DNA of 64,000 nucleotides from Sporosarcina sp. P33 (GTDB taxonomy: Bacteria > Bacillota > Bacilli > Bacillales_A > Planococcaceae), in NCBI RefSeq assembly GCF_002077155.1, contig NZ_CP015027.1, forward strand, positions 1-64,000, in the 5' to 3' direction. Every line of letters starts with the position of its first letter. Position 1 is the stretch's first letter. This document shows, piece by piece, positions 56,724 to 64,000 of the stretch. A program made the translations under genes and the position numbers. The notes under the pieces were generated by a model. The model saw only the letters and a program-made list of their open reading frames with translations. It had not been told where the DNA came from and did not search any database.

Positions 56724-57778
56724 AGATAGAGAATTTACGAAAACAACTGGAAGAGCACGAGCTGGATGCGTTATTGATCACTAATCCTTTTAACCGCCGC
56801 TATATGACGAATTTTACAGGTTCAGCAGGCGTCGCCGTCATTTCACGTGAAGATGCAGTTTTCATTACCGATTTCCGTTATGTCGAGCAGGCCAATTCAC
56901 AGCTGACGGGCTACCGCATCGTCAAGCATACCGGCACGGTGATTCAGGAAGTTGCAAATCAAGTGAAAGAAATGAAAATTGAGACACTCGGTTTTGAAAA
57001 AGAAGATCTCAGCTACAGCCAGTTTGAGCAGTATGAAGAGCTGGTCGGCGCAAGACTAGTTCCTGTCGCCGGTTTAGTAGAAAAGCTTCGCCTCATTAAA
57101 ACACCTGAAGAAATTGAAGTATTAAAGCAGGCGGCAGCTATTGCGGATGCAGCATTTCTTTATATTTGTTCGGTCATTAAAGCAGGTAAAACAGAACTGG
57201 AAATTGCTAATGAACTGGAGTTCTTCATGCGTAAACAAGGTGCAGCTTCTTCCTCATTTGATATAATTGTCGCTTCGGGCAAAAGAGGGGCTTTACCGCA
57301 TGGGGTAGCTTCTGATAAAGTGATTGAGACTGGTGATTTAGTTACAATGGATTACGGCGCCCTCTATAATGGGTATATCTCTGATATCACAAGAACGGTT
57401 GCGATCGGTGAACCTTCTGCCAAGCTGCGTGAAATCTACGAAGTGACACAACATGCCCAGGAGCTTGGTGTGGCACAGATTAAGCCTGGCATGACAGGGA
57501 TTGAAGCCGATGCGATTACGCGCGACTATATCAAGTCGAAAGGTTACGGAGAAGCTTTCGGTCATTCTACAGGCCATGGGATCGGGCTGGAAGTCCACGA
57601 AGCCCCTTCGCTGTCGTTCCGTTCAGACACAGTGTTAGTGCCGAACATGACGGTGACAGTGGAACCGGGAATCTATTTGCCTGGCGTAGGCGGCGTGCGG
57701 ATTGAAGATGATATACTGATCACAGAAACAGGTAACGAACGTTTGACAAAGTCTACTAAAGAACTGCTTATTTTATAA
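56720..57778 (+). CDS. yqhT: Xaa-Pro aminopeptidase (M24B) YqhT
   Basis: Cytoplasmic dimetal peptidase of 352 residues for X-Pro peptides. The N-terminal creatinase-like domain (about 1-125) is followed by the pita-bread domain with metal ligands in TMDYGALYNGYISDITRT (about 208-225), GHSTGHGIGLEVHEAP (about 281), TVEPGIYLPG and VRIEDDILIT. It overlaps aroQ (ATGA) and precedes efp, as in B. subtilis. Confidence 0.95.
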   Translation: MKIENLRKQLEEHELDALLITNPFNRRYMTNFTGSAGVAVISREDAVFITDFRYVEQANSQLTGYRIVKHTGTVIQEVANQVKEMKIETLGFEKEDLSYSQFEQYEELVGARLVPVAGLVEKLRLIKTPEEIEVLKQAAAIADAAFLYICSVIKAGKTELEIANELEFFMRKQGAASSSFDIIVASGKRGALPHGVASDKVIETGDLVTMDYGALYNGYISDITRTVAIGEPSAKLREIYEVTQHAQELGVAQIKPGMTGIEADAITRDYIKSKGYGEAFGHSTGHGIGLEVHEAPSLSFRSDTVLVPNMTVTVEPGIYLPGVGGVRIEDDILITETGNERLTKSTKELLIL

Positions 57779-57802
57779 ACGGTTAAAAATGGAGGAATAC
57801 AA

Positions 57803-58360
57803 ATGATTTCAGTAAACGAATTTCGTACAGGATTAACAATTGAAGTGGATGGCGACATTTGGCGCGTAATGGATTTCCAGCACGTAAAGCCGGGTAAAGG
57901 GGCAGCGTTCGTTCGCTCGAAACTGCGTAATCTTCGTTCAGGCAACGTCAATGAAAAGACTTTCCGTGCAGGCGAAAAAGTGGCAAGAGCACAAATTGAC
58001 AATCGTAAAATGCAATATTTATATGCAAATGGTGACGAGCACGTCTTCATGGACAATGAATCATACGAGCAGCTTGAGCTTTCTGAGAAACAGCTTGAAT
58101 ATGAACTGAAATTCTTGAAAGAGAATATGGAAGTTCACGTCATCACGTATAAAGATGAAGTGCTTGGCGTAGAGCTGCCGGTGACGGTAACTCTAGAAGT
58201 GGCGGAAACTGAGCCGGGCATCAAGGGAGACACAGCAAGCGGCGGTTCCAAGCCGGCTAAGATGGAAACCGGATTGATCGTACAAGTGCCATTCTTTGTG
58301 AACCAAGGAGATATGCTGGTTATTAACACAGAAGAAGCAGAATACGTTTCCCGCGCATAA
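57803..58360 (+). CDS. efp: Translation elongation factor P
   Basis: Ribosome factor that rescues polyproline stalling. The 185-residue three-domain protein has [16 protein letters not shown] with Lys at the tip loop (about 30-34), and C-terminal [24 protein letters not shown] (two parts of one motif). RBS GGAGG precedes ATG 57803. Confidence 0.97.
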   Translation: MISVNEFRTGLTIEVDGDIWRVMDFQHVKPGKGAAFVRSKLRNLRSGNVNEKTFRAGEKVARAQIDNRKMQYLYANGDEHVFMDNESYEQLELSEKQLEYELKFLKENMEVHVITYKDEVLGVELPVTVTLEVAETEPGIKGDTASGGSKPAKMETGLIVQVPFFVNQGDMLVINTEEAEYVSRA

Positions 58361-58370
58361 TAGTAAGCAT

Positions 58371-58407
58371 AAAAAAGGATGTCCCATTTTGGGGCATCCT
58401 TTTTTTA
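58371..58407 (+). terminator. Terminator after efp
   Basis: AAAAAAGGATGTCCC / GGGGCATCCTTTTTTT. Confidence 0.9.
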
Positions 58408-58645
58408 TGTCTTAGAATTACATGTAAAAGGCCGCTTACCGGCGGCGCATTTTGATCCGCGTGAATCCTGCCATTTCAGCGGATGAACGTAAACCATTCA
58501 TATGTACGCCTCCCCAAAGCGCAGCCCGCAGCGTCAGCACGTATTGTCTTCCTCCAAGTTTTCCTGTCCGTGACATCTTTTCAATTTTCAGCAGCCTGCA
58601 TATCTTTTGCCCAAGCTTCATAGAGTGGACTATGGAGGAGGCGTA
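58408..58645. other. Short gap where spoIIIAA and spoIIIAB would lie
   Basis: Between efp and spoIIIAC only about 240 bp remain. In B. subtilis this place holds yqhV, spoIIIAA and spoIIIAB (about 2 kb). None of the three forward frames shows SpoIIIAA Walker motifs or the SpoIIIAB tail. A minus-strand frame (58436-58621) has no Shine-Dalgarno. Confidence 0.75.
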
Positions 58646-58650
58646 GCGGG

Positions 58651-58860
58651 ATGGAACTAAATGATTTATTGCGCATCGCCGGCGTCGGATTGGTGATTGG
58701 GGTGCTGCATGTATTCTTCGAGCAGACAGGCAAGAAGGAGTTTTCATTCTTTTTGTTTTTCCTTGCCTACCTGTACATCTCGATAGAGTTATTAATGTTC
58801 CTCAGAATATTCTTCACTGAGATCACGGAATTCTTCAGCTGGTTATCGATGGCGATGTAA
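58651..58860 (+). CDS. spoIIIAC: Stage III sporulation protein AC
   Basis: Small membrane protein of 69 residues (B. subtilis 68), two membrane helices: ELNDLLRIAGVGLVIGVLHV and FLFFLAYLYISIELLMFLRI. Part of the SpoIIIA-SpoIIQ channel ring between mother cell and forespore. RBS GGAGGAGG precedes ATG 58651. The stop overlaps the next start. Confidence 0.9.
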   Translation: MELNDLLRIAGVGLVIGVLHVFFEQTGKKEFSFFLFFLAYLYISIELLMFLRIFFTEITEFFSWLSMAM

Positions 58861-59237
58861 TGGCGGTTCTCTTTCAATTATTCATCGTGTATCTGTTGTT
58901 GCTTCTGCTTTCATTTGCGGCACCCGCCCTGCATCCCATTCTTTATACCACAATGTTCTTGATGGTGTCGGTCTATGTATTACTAACGGTCCTTGTGCCG
59001 TTCGGATCGACGTTGCTGTCACTGACTGAAAAGCTGCCGGCGCCGTATGCAACACTTCTGGTGGTAAGCGCGGGACTGTATTATATGGCGGAAGTTCTCT
59101 CGCTTCAAATGAAAGATGAAGGATACGGGGCATTTGGTCAGCTGTTCCAGACCACGATGAAAATTGTCATTATGTCCTTGTGGCTGCCGTATATTACACA
59201 ATTAATCGAGACAATCCATGCGCTGATTCCTTGGTGA
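58860..59237 (+). CDS. spoIIIAD: Stage III sporulation protein AD
   Basis: A 125-residue membrane protein (B. subtilis 133) with three to four helices; the pattern MKIVIMSLWLPYITQLIETI at the end matches SpoIIIAD. It starts at an ATG that overlaps the spoIIIAC stop. The N-terminus is less conserved. Confidence 0.85.
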   Translation: MAVLFQLFIVYLLLLLLSFAAPALHPILYTTMFLMVSVYVLLTVLVPFGSTLLSLTEKLPAPYATLLVVSAGLYYMAEVLSLQMKDEGYGAFGQLFQTTMKIVIMSLWLPYITQLIETIHALIPW

Positions 59238-59257
59238 ACGAATCAATTCAAACATGA

Positions 59258-60172
59258 ATGGACGAGACCTCTATGCTGAATTTCCTGCATGAAAGTATCG
59301 CCGGTGTAGTCGGACCGTTTTTCCTGTTACTCATCATGCTGCTGCTCGCCTCACTCGTCGATTTTTTCTTCCCGGCATTCCAAAAATGGACGAGATTCCT
59401 GTTGCTCATTCTGATTTTGGTCTTACTGATTGAACCGGCGAAGGACAGTTTCGAGCAAATTCAAGTGATTACGCATTCGATCGCTTCTTTGTTTCTCGGG
59501 ATGTATCCGCTCATTGCGGCAATGATTCTGGCTTCAGGGGCAACGTTTGGCGTCTTGAATTTTCAGCCGGCTCTGCTGCTGTTTGCGCAAGGGGCAGTCG
59601 TCTTTGCAGATAAATTCCTGCTCCCTGTGCTGCTGACTGCGCTTTTGCTGGATATTTTCACCCGGCTGGTACCCGAAATTGTCTTCAACAAGATGGCTGA
59701 TTTACTTCGTACATCGCTCCTTGCGATAGTATCTGCCCTCGTTGCAGCGTACTCTATTTTCATTACGGCGGGCGGTGCGCTGTCCTGGACGATGAATGGA
59801 GCTTTGAATGAACCGCTGAAAGAATTAATCAAGCAAAATATTCCGGTGATCGGCTCACTTTTGACTGACACTCTCGGTTCGATTGGACGCTATTCCTCCG
59901 GTGCAACGGCTTATATGAGTGTCTGGCTGCTCGTATCAATTTGGACGATAGCGTTATTGCCGGCAGTAAGAATTTTATGCATTGCTTTTTTATTCAGATG
60001 GACAGCGGCGATTATCGAACCTTTTTCACAAAAAGAAGTATGCGGATTACTGGATGATATCGGACGCACATTATTTGTGTTATGCGCGATTTCATTTTTG
60101 CTGTCATTTGCCTTCATCTATACGACGATTTTTATTGTGACTTTCATTAAGCTGATGACGCTCGGGAAATGA
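59258..60172 (+). CDS. spoIIIAE: Stage III sporulation protein AE, N-terminally short
   Basis: A 304-residue polytopic membrane protein; B. subtilis SpoIIIAE is about 399. The conserved part begins near the first membrane helix (FLLLIMLLLASLVDFFFPAF); the usual signal peptide and extracytoplasmic N-terminal segment (about 90 residues) are absent. Several helices follow, with FTRLVPEIVFNKMADLLRTS and IPVIGSLLTDTLGSI in the place of the known FIPVVGRMFTDA. ATG 59258 is the first start. It is the largest retained gene. Confidence 0.85.
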   Translation: MDETSMLNFLHESIAGVVGPFFLLLIMLLLASLVDFFFPAFQKWTRFLLLILILVLLIEPAKDSFEQIQVITHSIASLFLGMYPLIAAMILASGATFGVLNFQPALLLFAQGAVVFADKFLLPVLLTALLLDIFTRLVPEIVFNKMADLLRTSLLAIVSALVAAYSIFITAGGALSWTMNGALNEPLKELIKQNIPVIGSLLTDTLGSIGRYSSGATAYMSVWLLVSIWTIALLPAVRILCIAFLFRWTAAIIEPFSQKEVCGLLDDIGRTLFVLCAISFLLSFAFIYTTIFIVTFIKLMTLGK

Positions 60173-60181
60173 GGCGAGTGT

Positions 60182-60349
60182 ATGCATCTGTTTCTGGCGG
60201 GACTGGCGAACCTGGTTATACTCTCATTGCTCATTCAGCTGATGGCGGGCAAGGAGATGGAAAGAATATTCATTCCTTTGTGTAAGGTAGCGATTGGCAT
60301 TTGGATTTTGCAATATATTTTGCAATTCGCAAGTCATAAGTACCTGTGA
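60182..60349 (+). CDS. spoIIIAF: SpoIIIAF remnant, 55 residues
   Basis: The frame reads MHLFLAGLANLVILSLLIQL, then MAGKEMERIFIPLCKVAIGI, then a short tail and TGA at 60347-60349. This is a two-helix membrane hairpin like the N-terminus of SpoIIIAF, whose full form is about 206 residues with a ring-forming soluble domain. That domain is missing here, and no remnant of it is seen before spoIIIAG at 60415. GAGGCGAG precedes the ATG. It may still be translated. Confidence 0.65.
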   Translation: MHLFLAGLANLVILSLLIQLMAGKEMERIFIPLCKVAIGIWILQYILQFASHKYL

Positions 60350-60414
60350 CGGTACATACTATTCAAATGTAGATTTCATTTTTAGTAATGTCACGTTGAG
60401 ATGGTGATGGAACT

Positions 60415-60837
60415 ATGGAAAAGCCTGCAGGGAAATCCCGATTGTTGGTGATCGGTTTGATGGTCATGGTGTTTAGTGTTTTATACATCACCAGTACGGC
60501 GAATGTAGGAGGGGAGAAGCAGAAAAAAGACGAGAAGCGCATGCTGTCGACACTTGAAGAAACACTTGAACAAATGGAAGGGCTAGGAAAAGTGACGGTC
60601 TATTTTCATTATGATGAAAAAGAAGCAGAGAGCCCGTTGGCCGGATACTTTTCCGTTTCATCCAATACGACAAACCATTCACCTTTGCAGGGATTGCTCG
60701 TCGTAGCAGAAGGGGCGGAAGATCCGGCGTTGCGAAACGGACTTTCACAATTATTAGCCAATGTCCTACAACTGCCCGAACATCGTATCGTCATCGTGGA
60801 AATGAAGAAAAGGGGGAATCAACATGAAAGCCAATAA
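60415..60837 (+). CDS. spoIIIAG: Stage III sporulation protein AG, shortened
   Basis: A 140-residue protein; B. subtilis about 229. It has an N-terminal membrane helix (about 9-27) and the ring-building motif core: LEETLEQMEGLGKVTVYFHY, then GLLVVAEGAEDPALRNGLSQ and NVLQLPEHRIVIV. The insertion (beta-triangle region) between the two RBM halves is largely missing, leaving a short link. ATG 60415. It overlaps spoIIIAH by 14 nt. Confidence 0.82.
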   Translation: MEKPAGKSRLLVIGLMVMVFSVLYITSTANVGGEKQKKDEKRMLSTLEETLEQMEGLGKVTVYFHYDEKEAESPLAGYFSVSSNTTNHSPLQGLLVVAEGAEDPALRNGLSQLLANVLQLPEHRIVIVEMKKRGNQHESQ

Positions 60838-61375
60838 ACGAACAGTGTGGTTTTTAACATTACTCAGTCTAGTCGCAGTGATCTCCATTTATTATGTGAA
60901 AACGGAAGCGCCTATGCCGTTTGACGGAGTTGCCATCTTTACGAAAGAATCAAAGGACGCAACAAAGTTACTTGAAAAAGAAGGTAAAACCGAGGAAGTG
61001 CAGCCGGTCTTCGCAGAATCATATATTTTCCAGGATATGCGAATGGAAGTCCGTAACGAACGCAGTGAAACAGTACAGCAGCTGACTGAAAAAATGACTT
61101 CCTCAGACTTCACTGCTGAACAGAAGAATGAAATTTTCAATGAAATCGCAGAACTTCGAAAAATCAGCTCCACTGAAGCGTTGATGGAAATGCAAATCCA
61201 GGCACTCGGTTATCCGGAAGTGTTCGTACGGGCTGATAATGACCGCGTGAATGTAACGGTGCTATCGAATGAAAGCCATTCACCAAAAATGGCGGATGAA
61301 ATTACACAGTATGTCATGTCAAGCTGGGACGGGGCACAAACTGTCAAAGTGGATTTTGCAGAGACAAAAGAATAA
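60824..61375 (+). CDS. spoIIIAH: Stage III sporulation protein AH
   Basis: A 183-residue protein (B. subtilis 218) with an N-terminal membrane helix (about 8-26) and the C-terminal ring-building domain: SSTEALMEMQIQALGYPEVF, DRVNVTVLSNESHSPKMADE and VMSSWDGAQTVKVDF. In B. subtilis this domain binds SpoIIQ across the septum. RBS GGGGG. It is intact at the sequence level. Confidence 0.88.
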   Translation: MKANKRTVWFLTLLSLVAVISIYYVKTEAPMPFDGVAIFTKESKDATKLLEKEGKTEEVQPVFAESYIFQDMRMEVRNERSETVQQLTEKMTSSDFTAEQKNEIFNEIAELRKISSTEALMEMQIQALGYPEVFVRADNDRVNVTVLSNESHSPKMADEITQYVMSSWDGAQTVKVDFAETKE

Positions 61376-61382
61376 TTTAAGA

Positions 61383-61412
61383 ACGGAAGCTCCTGCAGCT
61401 TCCGTTTTTTCG
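61383..61412 (+). terminator. Terminator after spoIIIAH
   Basis: ACGGAAGCT / AGCTTCCGT with TTTTTT. Confidence 0.9.
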
Positions 61413-61657
61413 TTCATCCCAGATTTTTAATTGGTAAGCGACAGTTAAAAATTTCTCCAAAGGGACATATAGGTTAACCTTTGAACGCGCGGTGATAACG
61501 CAATTGCAAAAACTTCACTAATTAGTCATAAAATTTGGAAACATGCTGATGTTTTACGAGAAATATAGACTATTTTGCGAATTTGCTATTCCATATTGAT
61601 TCTAAAACGACTATCATAGTAAATGGCAGTAAGAAAATATAGTTAGGAGAATCAGAT
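61413..61657. other. Intergenic region upstream of accB
   Basis: No gene is seen in these 245 bp. It must contain the accB promoter; no clear FapR box was found. Confidence 0.5.
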
Positions 61658-62170
61658 ATGTTGAAAATTCAAGAAATCCGAGAAATCATCAAGCTTATTG
61701 ATCAATCATCCATCCAAAAGTTCACATTTGAAGCAGACGGAGGGAAAATCAAATTAGAGAAAAAAGACGGACAAAGCGCGGCAGCAGTTTCAGAAGCTCC
61801 TGCAGCACCAGCAGCGGTACAAGCACCGGCAGCGGCGCCAGCAGCTCCTGCACCGGCAGCAGCACCAGCACCGGCACCTGCTCCTGCAGCACAGGAAGCT
61901 CCTGCAGCTGAAGCGGCGGCAGATGAAGCTTTGCATGAAATCACTTCCCCAATGGTCGGAACATACTATCAGGCTCCATCTCCGGACGCAGAAGCGTACG
62001 TTAAAAAAGGCGATAAAGTTACGGCTGATTCTATCGTTTGTATCGTAGAGGCAATGAAACTATTCAACGAAATCGAATCAGAAGTTTCTGGAGAAATCGT
62101 TGAAATCTTAGTGCAGGACGGTCAACTTGTGGAATACGGACAGCCTTTATTCCTTGTAAAAGAGAACTAA
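61658..62170 (+). CDS. accB: Acetyl-CoA carboxylase biotin carboxyl carrier protein
   Basis: Carries biotin between the carboxylase and transcarboxylase sites. The 170-residue protein has a N-terminal helical region, an Ala/Pro-rich linker (about 38-90) and the biotinyl domain with [10 protein letters not shown] (about 130), whose Lys is biotinylated. ATG 61658 after AGGAG. It is followed by accC at 13 nt. Confidence 0.97.
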   Translation: MLKIQEIREIIKLIDQSSIQKFTFEADGGKIKLEKKDGQSAAAVSEAPAAPAAVQAPAAAPAAPAPAAAPAPAPAPAAQEAPAAEAAADEALHEITSPMVGTYYQAPSPDAEAYVKKGDKVTADSIVCIVEAMKLFNEIESEVSGEIVEILVQDGQLVEYGQPLFLVKEN

Positions 62171-62183
62171 GGGGGAGTAACTA

Positions 62184-63530
62184 ATGAAAAAAGTTTTAAT
62201 TGCAAACCGCGGTGAAATTGCAGTACGTATTATTCGTGCATGTAAAGAAATGGGTATCAAAACTGTAGCAGTCTATTCTGAAGCAGATCAGGATGCGCTG
62301 CATGTGCAGCTGGCAGACGAATCAGTTTGTATTGGACCCCGTTTATCAACAGACAGCTATTTAAATTTCTCTAATGTCATCAGCGCTGCAAAGGCGACTG
62401 ACTGCGACGGCATCCATCCAGGCTATGGTTTCCTTGCAGAAAATGCCAGTTTTGCAGAGTTGTGTGAAGAAGTAAATATTGAATTCATCGGCCCGACTTC
62501 GGATGCGATTTCGAGAATGGGTACCAAAGATATTGCGCGCAATACAATGGCAGAGGCTGGGGTTCCAATCGTTCCCGGTTCAGACGGACTGGTTGATGAT
62601 GCGGACCACGCATTAGAAATTGCCAAAAGCATCGGGTTCCCTGTCATCATCAAAGCAACAGCAGGCGGCGGCGGTAAAGGAATTCGTGTTGCACGCGATG
62701 AAGATGAGCTCGTTAAAGGCGTCAACATCACGCAAAAAGAAGCGGCCGCAGCATTCGGCAACCCGGGTGTATATCTCGAGAAATATATCGAGGTATTCCG
62801 TCATGTAGAAGTACAAGTACTTGCAGACAAATACGGCAACACGATCCACTTAGGTGAGCGTGACTGTTCCATTCAGCGCCGTATGCAAAAGTTAGTGGAA
62901 GAAGCGCCGTCTCCTGCATTGACACCTGAACTGCGTAAAGAAATGGGCGAAGCGGCAGTTAAAGCTGCAAAAGCCTGTAACTATCGCGGTGCCGGAACAG
63001 TAGAATTCATTTTCGATCATATAAATCAGAAGTTTTATTTCATGGAAATGAATACTCGTATTCAAGTGGAACACCCTGTAACGGAAATGATCACAGGCGT
63101 AGACTTGATTCAACAGCAGCTGAAAGTAGCTTCTGGCGAAAAGTTATCCATCAAACAGAAAGATATTAAAATCAACGGCTGGTCGATTGAATGCCGGATT
63201 AACGCAGAAAATCCTGAAAAGAATTTTATGCCGTCACCCGGAAAAGTCACTATGTATCTGCCTCCAGGCGGTTTAGGTGTACGTGTCGATTCAGCAGTTT
63301 ACCCAGGCTATGCGATTCCGCCGTTCTATGACTCAATGGTCGCAAAGCTGATCGTTCATGCGGATACGCGTGAGCAAGCGGTCGCTCGGATGAAACGCGC
63401 ATTGGACGAATTTGTAGTGGAAGGTGTACATACAACGATTCCTTTCCACTCCAATCTGATGGATAACGAAGTATTCCAGTCAGGTGATTTTGATACAAAG
63501 TTCTTGGAAAAGTACGACGTCATGAAATAA
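62184..63530 (+). CDS. accC: Acetyl-CoA carboxylase biotin carboxylase subunit
   Basis: ATP-grasp biotin carboxylase for malonyl-CoA synthesis. The 448 residues have [20 protein letters not shown] at the start, [10 protein letters not shown] glycine-rich loop (about 162), [19 protein letters not shown] (about 210-228) and the catalytic [14 protein letters not shown] (about 287). AGGGGGAG precedes ATG. Confidence 0.98.
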   Translation: MKKVLIANRGEIAVRIIRACKEMGIKTVAVYSEADQDALHVQLADESVCIGPRLSTDSYLNFSNVISAAKATDCDGIHPGYGFLAENASFAELCEEVNIEFIGPTSDAISRMGTKDIARNTMAEAGVPIVPGSDGLVDDADHALEIAKSIGFPVIIKATAGGGGKGIRVARDEDELVKGVNITQKEAAAAFGNPGVYLEKYIEVFRHVEVQVLADKYGNTIHLGERDCSIQRRMQKLVEEAPSPALTPELRKEMGEAAVKAAKACNYRGAGTVEFIFDHINQKFYFMEMNTRIQVEHPVTEMITGVDLIQQQLKVASGEKLSIKQKDIKINGWSIECRINAENPEKNFMPSPGKVTMYLPPGGLGVRVDSAVYPGYAIPPFYDSMVAKLIVHADTREQAVARMKRALDEFVVEGVHTTIPFHSNLMDNEVFQSGDFDTKFLEKYDVMK

Positions 63531-63546
63531 TTGGAGGAGAAGTGTA

Positions 63547-63933
63547 ATGGCTGATAAAACAAATCCATCGTTTGTCGGAATGACACCGTCTGGAAATGCA
63601 GCACTGGGCCGGGTTCAACTTGCACCCGAAGTACTTGAAGTCATCATCGGCATCGCCACCACAGAAGTCAGTGGTGTAATTGCCACCCAGGGAAACTTCG
63701 CAACAGGTGTTGCGGAGAAATTGGGCAAAACGATGTACGGCAAAGGAGTAAAAACCGAGTGGGCAGATGAAGGACTGAAAATTGATGTGTATTGCATTAT
63801 CGAATACGGCCATTCCATTCCCACCGTTGCGGCGGAAATTCAAAGCGAAATACGCCAGGCAATTTACCACATGACCTCACTCGATACACACGAAGTCAAT
63901 GTCCACATAACGGGCATTCATTTCGAGGACTGA
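63547..63933 (+). CDS. yqhY: Asp23/Gls24 family protein YqhY
   Basis: A 128-residue envelope-stress-associated Asp23 family protein, with IGIATTEVSGVIATQGNFAT and VAEKLGKTMYGKGVKTEW, and the C-terminal HEVNVHITGIHF. In B. subtilis yqhY loss alters accBC output, so a link to fatty-acid synthesis is plausible. GGAGG precedes the ATG by 9 nt. End of the accB-accC-yqhY operon. Confidence 0.94.
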   Translation: MADKTNPSFVGMTPSGNAALGRVQLAPEVLEVIIGIATTEVSGVIATQGNFATGVAEKLGKTMYGKGVKTEWADEGLKIDVYCIIEYGHSIPTVAAEIQSEIRQAIYHMTSLDTHEVNVHITGIHFED

Positions 63934-63955
63934 GCGGGGTTGCGGACAATACAAA

Positions 63956-63998
63956 CTGAAGACAATTCCTGCGAACGGTAGGATGTCTTCAGTTTTTT
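63956..63998 (+). terminator. Terminator after yqhY
   Basis: CTGAAGACA / TGTCTTCAG arms with TTTTTT at the very end of the window. Confidence 0.85.
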
Positions 63999-64000
63999 GC

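Noticed and set aside
58436..58621. Minus-strand frame of about 61 codons between efp and spoIIIAC
   Set aside because: No Shine-Dalgarno, basic composition typical of a chance frame, and no resemblance to YqhV or SpoIIIAA.
61413..61657. FapR operator upstream of accB
   Set aside because: Only a weak AATTAGTC-like match; no convincing inverted repeat.

Overview
The window is a Gram-positive, low-GC Firmicute chromosome segment, most probably Planococcaceae (Sporosarcina/Planococcus-like). The gene order follows the sigA - yqf - yqg - comG - gcv - yqh - efp - spoIIIA - accBC backbone of Bacillus subtilis. Shine-Dalgarno sites are strong (AAGGAGG type) and GTG/TTG starts are common. No rRNA or tRNA gene and no CRISPR array was seen.

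Layout. 1-11.9 kb: sigA, an acyl-CoA dehydrogenase, cytochrome c550, trmK-yqfO, ispH, yqfQ, cshB-nfo, and a zinc operon znuC-znuB-zur with a Zur-type operator. 12.0-12.66 kb: a hierarchical 21/63/251-bp tandem repeat array. 12.7-26.3 kb: yqfW-ispG, LysM and DUF1189 proteins, a Na/Pi cotransporter, sodA, pbpA, rpmG, fau-yqgQ, ltaS, yqgX and small membrane proteins. 26.5-30.9 kb: the comGA-GG competence pseudopilus operon with a ComK-like box, then aroK. 30.9-35.3 kb: a glycine riboswitch and the gcvT-gcvPA-gcvPB operon.

35.5-47.5 kb is accessory compared with B. subtilis: a GNAT acetyltransferase gene broken by one stop codon, a hydrolase, a cold-shock gene, a Cys-rich zincin-like protein, a phosphoesterase, a gene behind a leader terminator, a large catalase, an MsrA-like protein and an AAA ATPase. 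The backbone resumes with yqhL, lipM and nrdJ. An IS3-family element (51852-53145) then sits exactly between the Shine-Dalgarno sequence and the start codon of cstA. yqhQ, yqhR, aroQ, yqhT and efp follow.

The spoIIIA operon (58.6-61.4 kb) is reduced. spoIIIAA (ATPase) and spoIIIAB are absent from their usual place, spoIIIAF is only 55 codons, and AE and AG are short. accB, accC and yqhY close the window.

The least explained features are the 21-bp heptad-phased repeat array, the reduced spoIIIA operon, the IS insertion that uncouples cstA from its own promoter and ribosome-binding site, and the short leader with a terminator before the gene at 41123.
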